Assembly: GCA_037190145.1 (NCBI GenBank)
Contig: JBBCJU010000010.1
Coordinates: 1-64,000, forward strand
Direction of reading: 5' to 3'
Source: 55-13 sp037190145
GTDB lineage: Bacteria; Armatimonadota; Fimbriimonadia; Fimbriimonadales; Fimbriimonadaceae
DNA length: 64,000 bases
The stretch's first letter is position 1, and each line of letters opens with the position of its first letter. A program made the translations under genes and the position numbers. Shown here piece by piece: positions 1 to 6,740 of the stretch. A model generated the notes under the pieces. It was not told where the DNA came from. It did not search any database and saw only the letters and a program-made list of their open reading frames with translations.

Positions 1-43
1 CGCCTTCAAGCAGGCGAAGGACGAAACGCATACGCTCTTCCAT
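1..43 (-). CDS. IS481-type transposase, N-terminal fragment cut by window edge
   Basis: The minus strand reads ATG at 43 and translates to MEERMRFVLRLLEG before the window ends. This opening is typical of IS481-family DDE transposases, which usually continue with a CREFGISRKTGYK helix-turn-helix; that part lies outside the window. A good ribosome binding site, AAGGAG, sits about 8 bases upstream of the ATG (around 53-59 on the plus strand). The IS end described at 91-135 supports the call. Only 14 residues are visible, so the family is inferred from the start and from the neighbouring terminal repeats, and whether the gene is intact cannot be told. Confidence 0.6.
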   Translation of the reverse strand, partial: MEERMRFVLRLLEG

Positions 44-90
44 CACAGAATACTCCTTCCAAGGCACGATATCCTCCTACATAGAGGATG

Positions 91-135
91 TGTAACCTAT
101 GTGTCAGGAACAATCTGTTACCTATCTGTCAGAAC
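91..135. repeat. Twin repeats at the probable end of the IS481-type element
   Basis: Two similar 20-base direct repeats lie at 91-110 and 116-135, with the shared core TGT(A/T)ACCTAT(G/C)TGTCAG. Such repeated 'acctatgtgtcag' blocks just upstream of the transposase are usual for IS481-type ends. The outer boundary of the element is therefore probably at about 135-145, but no target duplication can be checked because the other end is outside the window. Confidence 0.5.
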
Positions 136-142
136 GGGCAGA

Positions 143-876
143 ATTTGATTTTAGGTCTGGTTGAAAACAACGCCGCCATTCTTAAGCCTTCGCCGTGCCA
201 ATGAACCCACAAAGTCAATAACGGCCCCTTTTGGCTGTCTACATTATGAGTAGACGTCTGGAAACGCTATCAGACAACTGCGAAGGGCCTGCAAGCAAGT
301 AAAGACTGGTCGTTTTGAGGGCAAGTGGCGGGTTCAGTATACGGTTGCGGGGCTATCGAAACAAGCGTCTCTCCCGGATTTTCCCTACTCGGAAGGAAGG
401 CAAAGACTTTCCGAGGCCTCTCCAAGAGCAAGGTGTGTGAGCCCACACACGGATGGTGCTGAAGACCAACCTGGTCTGGGCCTTCAATGAAGCCATCAAT
501 CCCTATCCCTTAAATAAGAAACAACCAATCCTAGTCCCTTGCTTTGATTGTCCGCAGATGCATGATGTTTATCATCGCTTCTGTGATAGCCCCATGTCTT
601 CCAAGCCAAAACTGAATAAGCAGTTGCCCTGCTATGAACTAATCAGCGGATGAGAGACGCAGAAAACTGCGCTAAGAAAAGGATGGCATACCTCGAATAC
701 TGCAATCCAACGCCTGTTCCTATCAGAACTTTTCAGGAGAAGCGATGTGCATTACTTGGCCAGTCTTGTACAGTTTAATGGAGTGATAGCAGAATGAGAG
801 AGTATTGCGTCAAGACAAACCTCCTTTGCGGCCCAAGTGATTTTGGGAGGCCAGACTTGTCGGGAATGAGGCACTT
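143..876. other. Gene-poor stretch beside the IS element
   Basis: About 730 bases without a gene I can support. There is a 66-codon open frame at 453-653 (plus), but it has no ribosome binding site, no recognisable motif and a protein composition rich in Pro, Asn and Cys that looks random. All frames are otherwise broken by stops. With an IS end on the left and a broken RHS fragment on the right, this is most likely decayed accessory DNA. Confidence 0.5.
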
Positions 877-927
877 ATGCATGCAAGCTCAAAGGGATTG
901 CGGTGCCCAAGGTGGATACATCCCGGA

Positions 928-1467
928 ATGGAAACGATAGTGTCAGACATCCAAAGCTATTGTCGTGAAAATATCAGCAGATTCACGCAATTGGAACAGA
1001 AAATTGCGAGCGCCTGGAACAGAGTCCTCATACCTCCTGGATATAAGGACGTCGGTGGCAGTGAAGATGCGCCAGATGAGTTTGGCGCAGTCTATCGAAA
1101 ATATGCCAATAAGCACTGGAGGCAAGTTCTTGACGAGGACATCTCTGGATATCATGGTTCTATCGTTCTTATGGCATCGAACGAGGGGAAGGCATATTAC
1201 GTTAGCGCCCACCTCGCTAAGTTTCTTCGACTTATTAAATCGCTGGATCAACAGTCCAGTGAAGCTGTAGTTAGTCGAGTTCTAGACGAAGCTGGGATGA
1301 ATCTAGATCACATAATTTCCGTTGCTAGATCAGTGTGCGATGCAGGAGATACAAGTAGGGTTTTTACTCATGGCCAAAGTGCGATACTTAACGATTTCTT
1401 TCAAGCAATCAAAAGTGGATTTGAAGACTATTTTGAGGAGTTCAACCAACTTAATATGAAATATTAA
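928..1467 (+). CDS. DUF6714-like protein, possible orphan immunity protein
   Basis: A 179-residue acidic protein when started at the ATG at 928; an ATG at 877 would add 17 residues, PRWIHPG included, that look unlike the rest. The pattern of an N-terminal helix, a run of acidic residues, a Trp in 'KHWRQVLDEDI', then a hydrophobic strand and 'KAYYVSAHLAKFLRL', resembles the DUF6714 family, small proteins often found near RHS or polymorphic-toxin loci. Here an RHS core fragment follows about 40 bases downstream. In such loci a small acidic gene next to RHS debris is often a displaced immunity gene; that role is inference. There is no signal peptide or membrane segment. The start has no good ribosome binding site, so expression is uncertain. 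Confidence 0.5.
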   Translation: METIVSDIQSYCRENISRFTQLEQKIASAWNRVLIPPGYKDVGGSEDAPDEFGAVYRKYANKHWRQVLDEDISGYHGSIVLMASNEGKAYYVSAHLAKFLRLIKSLDQQSSEAVVSRVLDEAGMNLDHIISVARSVCDAGDTSRVFTHGQSAILNDFFQAIKSGFEDYFEEFNQLNMKY

Positions 1468-1504
1468 CCGACACTTTAACTTTGATGTTAAGTTTGATGG
1501 GTAG

Positions 1505-1905
1505 ACGGAGTTTATTGTAAGAGCGACGAGGACGACGATTGTCTGGGACGGCAGTGACTATCTTCAGGAGCGATATAGAGATGGGAGTAACGACTTACTA
1601 CAGCGTTGATGGGGAGATTCTTGGAGAGCGTACAGGAGTTTCCAGAAGAGAGTATCTGCATGATGCTTTAGGTTCCGTGACAGCCACGAAGGTGACCTCC
1701 GAATCTACTCTTCAAAACACCTATCGCTACAAACACTACAGAAAGCGACTGTCCAAAACTGGAGTTGCAGATGATCCCAAGTTTCAGTGGAACGGCACGT
1801 CGCGCCAATACGAAACCTTCATCTCCCGTAGCGCGAGTTCTGTAAGAAGAAGGCACGTTACCCATGAGGAGGGCGTGGGGGCTCGAGTCCCTCCGAGGCC
1901 GCACT
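1505..1905 (+). pseudogene. RHS-repeat core fragment broken by frameshift
   Basis: Two reading frames together encode a piece of the RHS C-terminal core. One frame, open from 1505, gives TRTTIVWDGSDYLQERYRDG. The other picks up near 1580 and gives TTYYSVDGEILGER, YLHDALGSVTAT, NTYRYKHYRK and DPKFQWNGTSRQYET. These are the usual consecutive blocks of RHS core proteins ('DHLGSV', 'NTYRYKPYG', 'DPKFQW'), so a frameshift near 1570-1585 has split them. After about 1830 the similarity fades where 'RARHY...' and the variable toxin tip would be expected. There is no N-terminal region and no toxin domain, so this is a remnant, not a working gene. Confidence 0.65.
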
Positions 1906-1992
1906 GGTTGTCATCCATGGCGATGTCGCCAAAACGCGCACAAGGAAGCCAGAGGTAAGGCAATTGCCTCTAGCTCTGCGGCCTAGCTAGAC

Positions 1993-2111
1993 CACTCATT
2001 TCATGGGCTACCACTCTTGTGACGGGGGTTTGAAGCAGCGAACTTCTAGGGGGAGGGGTAGCTTTTGGCTACCCAACCGTCACTCCTGTGGCGCCCATGA
2101 AATGAGCTTAT
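1993..2111. repeat. Long inverted-repeat element flanked by 6-bp direct repeats
   Basis: Arms at 1995-2025 and 2077-2106 start and end with CTCATTTCATGGGC/GCCCATGAAATGAG and stay mostly complementary for about 30 bases. A second hairpin, GGGTAGC-ttttg-GCTACCC, sits inside at 2056-2074. The same six bases CTAGAC occur just outside both ends (1987-1992 and 2112-2117), as a target-site duplication would. It lies between the RHS remnant and the convergent gene at 2108-2563, so it could also act as a two-way terminator. Whether it is a small mobile element (MITE or REP-like) needs copies elsewhere in the genome. Confidence 0.55.
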
Positions 2112-2563
2112 CTAGACTTGCCTCCTCGGAATTCAATCTTGAAGACATCGCCTTTCCATGTCAGGTGGGCTTGAGCACCTTTTGGCATGTTGCTCAAACC
2201 GTCGATTTCCCAGTGATTCCGACTAGCTAGTCGAAAACGCACGCTTGGATTCCACCAACGGTAGCGTTTTAGAAAAGCTTGTGCATAGTCCAGAAATGCA
2301 TACTCAGATAGGAACTTGGTGGTTGCAGATGTTTCTTGAATTCCTATGAAGTTCACTCGATCTTCTGCATTCAGGCGCATGTTCATGCGTACTTCCCCAG
2401 CGCTGTTGGTTCGCACCCACTTCAGGCCGCTTTTGATCTGTCTCATGCTCGAAACGGATTTTCCAAGCGTTTGACGTGGGTCAATGGGAACCTTGGGGAG
2501 TTCTGTTTGGGCGAAGCCTACTGAGCAGATAACGAGGCATGCCACTAGGCTGATGGTTTTCAT
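2108..2563 (-). CDS. Secreted protein of unknown function, paralogue of its upstream neighbour
   Basis: The start is taken at the ATG at 2563 because it gives a clean signal peptide, MKTISLVACLVICSVGFAQ; a TTG at 2611 would only add 16 hydrophilic residues before it. The mature part is about 130 residues and basic, with motifs PIDPRQTLGK, FLKRYRWWNPSVRFRLA and the C-terminal 'WEIDGLSN'. The gene immediately upstream (stop at 2571, 7 bases away) encodes a protein with the same skeleton, so this looks like a tandem duplication within one operon. I do not recognise the family. Export to the periplasm or beyond is supported by the signal peptide; the function is unknown. Confidence 0.65.
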   Translation of the reverse strand: MKTISLVACLVICSVGFAQTELPKVPIDPRQTLGKSVSSMRQIKSGLKWVRTNSAGEVRMNMRLNAEDRVNFIGIQETSATTKFLSEYAFLDYAQAFLKRYRWWNPSVRFRLASRNHWEIDGLSNMPKGAQAHLTWKGDVFKIEFRGGKSR

Positions 2564-2570
2564 CTGCTGG

Positions 2571-3065
2571 CTATCGCGCACCAAAACGGATCGCGATTCC
2601 TCCTGATTCAATGTATATAAAAATTGGAACTTGCGTGGAAACGTTTGCTAAACCGGTTAATCGCAGGCAAGTGCCATTCGCGGCTAGGTGAGCTCTCACT
2701 CGCCGTCGCCAAAGCCCGTGTTTCTTTAAGAAGAGGGGCGCATCTATAAGCAGATCATCCACTGAGGTTGGTTGAAAGGAAGAGTCCACTAGAATGGCCG
2801 AAGTCACAATCCCATCGGCATCAGGATTAAACTGCAGGGTCAATAAAGTTCGAATCTCAAAGCCGCCATCCTCCCAAGTGAGTGAGTTTCCAGGCCCTCG
2901 TCTTAATCTAGCCAGGCGTACTGACTCAATAGGTTTCCCTAAGAATCGTCTTGGGTCTGTAGGTACACGTTTGGCAAACAGGCGACTTTTCCCGCGCAGA
3001 GCTTGCGTGAAAAAAGGTAACCAGTTTGCCCCCCCTGCCCAAGTGTTTGTTCGATCCCTCACCAC
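2571..3065 (-). CDS. Unknown protein, paralogue of the downstream secreted protein
   Basis: A 164-residue basic protein that shares the order of motifs with the next gene: PTDPRRFLGK, a central acidic segment, FLKKHGLWRRRVRAHLAANG and 'LRLTGLANV'. Unlike its neighbour it lacks a visible signal peptide; the only start is a GTG at 3065, and the first 35 residues (MVRDRTNTWAGGANWLPFF and on) look unnatural. A run of G on the coding strand (C run at 3029-3035) lies just behind the start, so a small frameshift there may have destroyed the original leader. It could therefore be a pseudogene or a miscalled base. The function is not known. Confidence 0.5.
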   Translation of the reverse strand: MVRDRTNTWAGGANWLPFFTQALRGKSRLFAKRVPTDPRRFLGKPIESVRLARLRRGPGNSLTWEDGGFEIRTLLTLQFNPDADGIVTSAILVDSSFQPTSVDDLLIDAPLFLKKHGLWRRRVRAHLAANGTCLRLTGLANVSTQVPIFIYIESGGIAIRFGAR

Positions 3066-3182
3066 ACACTATTTCACCGGTATTTTGGGGCAGTTCTCAA
3101 GCCTAAAATAGGATAAGATAAGCCTTCTGCAGGCATATGCTAGAGTCTGAATGCTTGCTTTGAGTGGTGATCTTCGGAAGGA

Positions 3183-4424
3183 ATGGAGAATCAAAGAAAG
3201 ACGCGCAAGCGTGCTGTTCGACTAACACCGGATGCGGTGGAAATGCTTACAAAAGCATTGAGTGAATCATGGTATTCCAATCCTGGTCCTGGCAAACTGA
3301 CTAGGGAAGAGAAGGCTCGCATGCTGGGTGTGAGTCTGGCTACCTCTGAGCGTATTCTCAAAGGTAAAGGCGTTGACCGAACGTCGCTGACCCTTGCTTT
3401 TAGAAGCTTGGAAATTGTTTGGGATGATGAATATTGCGAGAACGTAGAAACTGAGCCGCAAGCATCGCTGGTCGATGAAGCAGTATCTACATTGGGCGAT
3501 CTTCAACCTAGTCCACAGCCTCCTACTGCCGCGCGTCGTTCGCTACGTTTTGTCCTTTCTTTAGGAATTACGGCTCTACTGATCTTTGCGGCTTCTATTG
3601 CATTCCGCACTATCCAGACACCTGAGAACTGGGAACATACTTTCAACGATCTCGTGGATCAGGCCGATAGAGAATACAACTCGGCGAGATATAGCCAGGC
3701 CATGGCCTATGCAAACCAAGCGATCCTCTTGTCTCGAAAACATGAAAACGCTCCTCGAACCGCGGAAGCTCTAAGGATTAGCGGCGATTTGGCAATGGTT
3801 ACCGGAGACGCCAAGTTTGCATATGATCGATATAGTGAGGCAAAGCTCCTGCGTCGCACGTTTGGTTACTTCCAAAACCTTCCTCCTATCAATGAAAAGA
3901 TTGGAAATGCGGAAACCGAATTGAATCGGTTTAAGGAAGCGGAGGCAAGTTATCGGGAATGCATCAAGGGGTTCCAGGAAAACGGTGAACCTAGTGGAAT
4001 GGCCATGGGTTACCGTGGATTGGGCACTGTCGCTCATCGACAAGGGGACTTGGAGGCGGCGGAAAAGGCGTATCGGCAAGCACTCAGTCATCTGGCGAGA
4101 GAAACGGACCGAGAGATGGAAGTCGATATTCGTGCGCGTTTGGCGTTGGTGGATAGGGATCGCCAAAAGTTTAGTGAGGCTCGGGCCGAGCTAGAGGACT
4201 GTTTAGACTTTTGGAAGAGAAGAGGTCATACGAGATGGATGGCTAAAACGCGCCTTCAGTTAGGCACGGTAGAGGTGTTAGCTGATAACTCCGGACGTGC
4301 TAAAGAGCTATTAGAGCTTAGCCAGGCAGCGTATCAAGAATTGGGCGATTACGCCAGCGAGCGTGACTGCCAAAACTGGCTGAACACACTGAAAAGTAAG
4401 CCGCTGGTTATCGCGTCTCATTAA
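3183..4424 (+). CDS. Membrane-anchored HTH and TPR-repeat protein
   Basis: A 413-residue protein with a clear GGAAGG ribosome binding site just before the ATG. Residues 1-85 form a basic, helix-rich N-terminal domain with a helix-turn-helix look ('KLTREEKARMLGVSLATSE', then 'DRTSLTLAFRSLEI'), followed by a Pro-rich linker, a single membrane helix at about 121-141, and from about 150 to 395 a series of tetratricopeptide-like repeats (for example 'MAMGYRGLGTVAHRQGDLEAAE'). With the short basic N-terminal domain in the cytoplasm the TPR part would face the periplasm. This is the layout of a transmembrane regulator, but whether the N-terminal domain binds DNA is inference. It stands alone between an opposing small-gene pair and the lacI operon. 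Confidence 0.7.
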   Translation: MENQRKTRKRAVRLTPDAVEMLTKALSESWYSNPGPGKLTREEKARMLGVSLATSERILKGKGVDRTSLTLAFRSLEIVWDDEYCENVETEPQASLVDEAVSTLGDLQPSPQPPTAARRSLRFVLSLGITALLIFAASIAFRTIQTPENWEHTFNDLVDQADREYNSARYSQAMAYANQAILLSRKHENAPRTAEALRISGDLAMVTGDAKFAYDRYSEAKLLRRTFGYFQNLPPINEKIGNAETELNRFKEAEASYRECIKGFQENGEPSGMAMGYRGLGTVAHRQGDLEAAEKAYRQALSHLARETDREMEVDIRARLALVDRDRQKFSEARAELEDCLDFWKRRGHTRWMAKTRLQLGTVEVLADNSGRAKELLELSQAAYQELGDYASERDCQNWLNTLKSKPLVIASH

Positions 4425-4451
4425 GAGAAGACTCGTCTGCAAAAGGTCAAT

Positions 4452-4474
4452 AGATAATCCGGTTTATCTGTTTT
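4452..4474 (+). terminator. Weak hairpin after the HTH-TPR gene
   Basis: AGATAA-tccggt-TTATCT (4452-4469) followed by GTTTT. The stem is only six bases and AT-rich, so it is a marginal rho-independent terminator. Confidence 0.3.
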
Positions 4475-4531
4475 CGGTCAAGTTTCTCCCTGATTATTGC
4501 TAGGAACGGTGTTTATCACTTGTTTTTGATG

Positions 4532-4548
4532 ATGAAACGCTTTATCAT
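4532..4548. promoter_or_regulatory. Candidate LacI-family operator
   Basis: ATGAAACGCTTTATCAT is an imperfect palindrome with outer arms ATGA-A/T-TCAT and the central AAACGCTTT shape typical of LacI-family operators. It lies 11 bases before the lacI start, as expected for an autoregulated operon controlling the downstream glycosidases. No DNA binding evidence is available from sequence alone. Confidence 0.45.
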
Positions 4549-4559
4549 GATTTTTGGCA

Positions 4560-5618
4560 ATGGCAGTGACGATTCGCGATGTAGCAAAACTGGCAGGGAC
4601 TTCACCCACCGCGGTAAGCGCAACCCTCAGTGGCAGTTCGAATTCAAGCATTCGAGTGGGTAAGGAAACGCGAGAACGCATTTATGCCGCCGCCGCTCAG
4701 TTGGGATACTCACCAAGCGAGATTGCCAAGAGCTTGGCTACCGGCAAGACCAAGGTGATTGGTCTTGTATTGCCGTATGCGGATGCGTTTGTTGACCAGA
4801 ATCCATTTGTCAGTGAAGTGATGTCTGGCATCATGCACGAGGTTGTGGATCGCCAATACAACCTGATGCTTTTCACTGCTACCGCAGGCATGAGCTACAA
4901 CCAGATCGCCATGCTGATCGATTCCCGAGTGGAAGGTGTTTTGCTGGTAATGCCTCCGGATGATGGTGCGATTCATCTCAAGTGTGAGCGACGAAAGATT
5001 CCCTATGTTTCCATTCTACGCCATCCTGCTCCGGGCGCTTGGACTGTAAACAGCGATGACTTTGGCGGCGGGGTGCTTGCCGCGCAGCATATGTATCAAA
5101 TGGGGCATCGACGGGTCGCGGTTTTGAGAGGCAACCAAGATGTCTCAACCTCGGAGCCGCGCTGCCAAGGATTTCTGTCTGTCTATCGGGAGGCAGGGAT
5201 TGAAGTGGAAGTAGTCCAGTCCGGTTTTAGCTGGCGCGACGGAGTCACTTCGATGAAACAGATTTTGGACCGACCCGTGTCGGAGTTTCCAACCGGCCTC
5301 TTTGCGGCAAACGACTTATGCGCCGAGGGTGTGATGCGAGTGGCTAAAGACTACGGACTCGCGATTCCCTCAGATCTTTCTGTGGTTGGTTACGATGACA
5401 CCTGGTTTGCGGCTATGTCTCAACCACCCCTAACTACTGTTAATATGCCGATCTCTGAGATGGGCAAACGGGCAGCTTCCATGCTGATCGACCGTCTAGA
5501 AGGGGTCGAGGTAGTTGATCCTAGTCCCATTCTTCCGGTTTCCCTTACGATCCGTCATTCTTGCGGCGCTCATGCCGCTCCGACCTCATCGTCGCTGAAG
5601 ACGGTGAACCCTCGTTGA
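4560..5618 (+). CDS. LacI-family transcriptional regulator
   Basis: A 352-residue protein from the ATG at 4560 (a TTG two codons earlier is less likely). Residues 1-55 are the LacI helix-turn-helix and hinge, VTIRDVAKLAGTSPTAVSAT followed by 'ERIYAAAAQLGYSPSEIAKSL'. The remainder is the periplasmic-binding-protein-like effector domain, with VIGLVLPYAD, 'VEGVLLVMPP' and the C-terminal 'PSDLSVVGYDDTWFAAMSQP'. It should bind DNA as a dimer and release on binding a sugar. The gene is first in a run of six closely spaced genes that includes two glycosidases and an esterase, so it probably controls that operon, and a palindrome just upstream is a candidate site for autoregulation. Confidence 0.9.
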   Translation: MAVTIRDVAKLAGTSPTAVSATLSGSSNSSIRVGKETRERIYAAAAQLGYSPSEIAKSLATGKTKVIGLVLPYADAFVDQNPFVSEVMSGIMHEVVDRQYNLMLFTATAGMSYNQIAMLIDSRVEGVLLVMPPDDGAIHLKCERRKIPYVSILRHPAPGAWTVNSDDFGGGVLAAQHMYQMGHRRVAVLRGNQDVSTSEPRCQGFLSVYREAGIEVEVVQSGFSWRDGVTSMKQILDRPVSEFPTGLFAANDLCAEGVMRVAKDYGLAIPSDLSVVGYDDTWFAAMSQPPLTTVNMPISEMGKRAASMLIDRLEGVEVVDPSPILPVSLTIRHSCGAHAAPTSSSLKTVNPR

Positions 5619-5631
5619 AGAGAGGAAATAA

Positions 5632-6453
5632 ATGAACATTAAAAAGGGCTTTACGCTCATTGAACTTTTGGTCGTCATTGCGATTATCGCGATTCTCGCC
5701 GCCATTCTTTTCCCAGTTTTTGCGCAAGCCAAGGCAGCCGCCAAGAAGGCTGCTGATCTGAGTAATTTTAAGCAAACAGGGCTTGGAATTATGATGTATA
5801 CAAACGACTACGATGACACTTATCCTTTGTCGTATTTCTGGGATGTTTCATTCGCTTCACCCTATTCGACCTCTTACTATTGGAGTAGTCAGGGATGCGT
5901 GCAACCGTATATTAAGAACCTAGACATCTACAAGTCGCCTGTAGACAGCATTAGTAGTTCACACAATGCTGCGTATTACGGAATTGCTGCTGGTCGTACA
6001 CCTAAGCCTAACTCATTCTTAGTTAATGCAATCACGCCTGCGTATGCGATGTTTGGTGTATCGAGCCCACAAGGGTTGATGCCAGCCTCACCTGCAATGC
6101 CACCTGTATGGGGTGCGACGACATCGGTTACTGCGACCTCCGCAACGGCTGCTCCCGAGCCATCGAAGATTGTGTTGCTTGCGAACGGTAACAAAGAGGT
6201 TTATGGTGATTACTTTAACTGTGCCCAATGGATAAACAATGAGATCAGCTGGTGCTACGATGCCCCCGTTGGCATTGTGGAGCAATATCTGATTGACGGT
6301 ATCTACTTTGCTGTTCAGGGTGACCCTCTTTATCTTGCTTGGCGAAAGTACTCTGGCGGCTCTAATTTTGCTTTTGGGGATGGGTCGGCTAAGAATTTGA
6401 GACCTGCTGAGTTGCGAGATCCTAAGCGCTGGATCATCAACCCTGCAAACTAG
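5632..6453 (+). CDS. Prepilin-like protein with DUF1559-type C-terminus
   Basis: A 273-residue protein with a good ribosome binding site (GAGAGG, 7 bases upstream). The N-terminus MNIKKGFTLIELLVVIAIIA is a class III prepilin leader: cleavage after Gly7 and methylation of Phe8, with Glu12, then a long hydrophobic helix ending in LFPVFAQAKAAAKKA. The body is rich in Tyr, Ser, Pro and Asn, and the C-terminus has 'SNFAFGDGSAKNLRP', the H-X9-DG-like ending of DUF1559 proteins, except that the His is not obvious. Such proteins are numerous in Armatimonadota and Planctomycetota and are presumed surface or periplasmic pseudopilins. Placement between a LacI regulator and glycosidases suggests a role in handling a polysaccharide; that is inference. 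Confidence 0.85.
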   Translation: MNIKKGFTLIELLVVIAIIAILAAILFPVFAQAKAAAKKAADLSNFKQTGLGIMMYTNDYDDTYPLSYFWDVSFASPYSTSYYWSSQGCVQPYIKNLDIYKSPVDSISSSHNAAYYGIAAGRTPKPNSFLVNAITPAYAMFGVSSPQGLMPASPAMPPVWGATTSVTATSATAAPEPSKIVLLANGNKEVYGDYFNCAQWINNEISWCYDAPVGIVEQYLIDGIYFAVQGDPLYLAWRKYSGGSNFAFGDGSAKNLRPAELRDPKRWIINPAN

Positions 6454-6455
6454 CT

Positions 6456-6740
6456 ATGAAGAAGATTATTTTGCTCTTTGCCGTCGTTGCTAGCATTGCC
6501 TTAGTTGGGTGTAGCGGTAGCACCAGTGATGATGGGCTTAGTCCTCAGGAAAAGCAGTCGGCTAGCCGACTGGATGATATTGCCAAAAAATCGGGCGGAG
6601 ACTGGGATAAATTGTCCCAAGAAGATCGAGATTTTCTTGTCAAGGATCTTTCGATGGGAAGCGAGATTTCTGCTCGTAAGCTACTTGAGGGCAAAGCCGG
6701 AAAGCTGAAGGCCTCGCCTGGTGGAGCGCAGCCGCAGTAA
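6456..6740 (+). CDS. Small lipoprotein in the glycosidase operon
   Basis: A 94-residue protein starting 2 bases after the pilin stop. MKKIILLFAVVASIALVGCS is a lipoprotein signal with lipobox LVGC, Cys19 being the acylated residue, followed by a Ser/Thr/Asp linker and a helix-forming polar region (SPQEKQSASRLDDIAKKSG, then 'LSQEDRDFLVKDL'). The C-terminus is Ala/Gly/Pro-rich. The stop codon overlaps the start of the next gene as TAATG. I do not recognise a family. It would sit on the inner or outer membrane and probably serves with the pilin and glycosidase encoded beside it. Confidence 0.75.
   Translation: MKKIILLFAVVASIALVGCSGSTSDDGLSPQEKQSASRLDDIAKKSGGDWDKLSQEDRDFLVKDLSMGSEISARKLLEGKAGKLKASPGGAQPQ

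Noticed and set aside
453..653. A 66-codon frame in the gene-poor region
   Set aside because: No ribosome binding site, no family likeness and a random-looking composition beside other decayed DNA.
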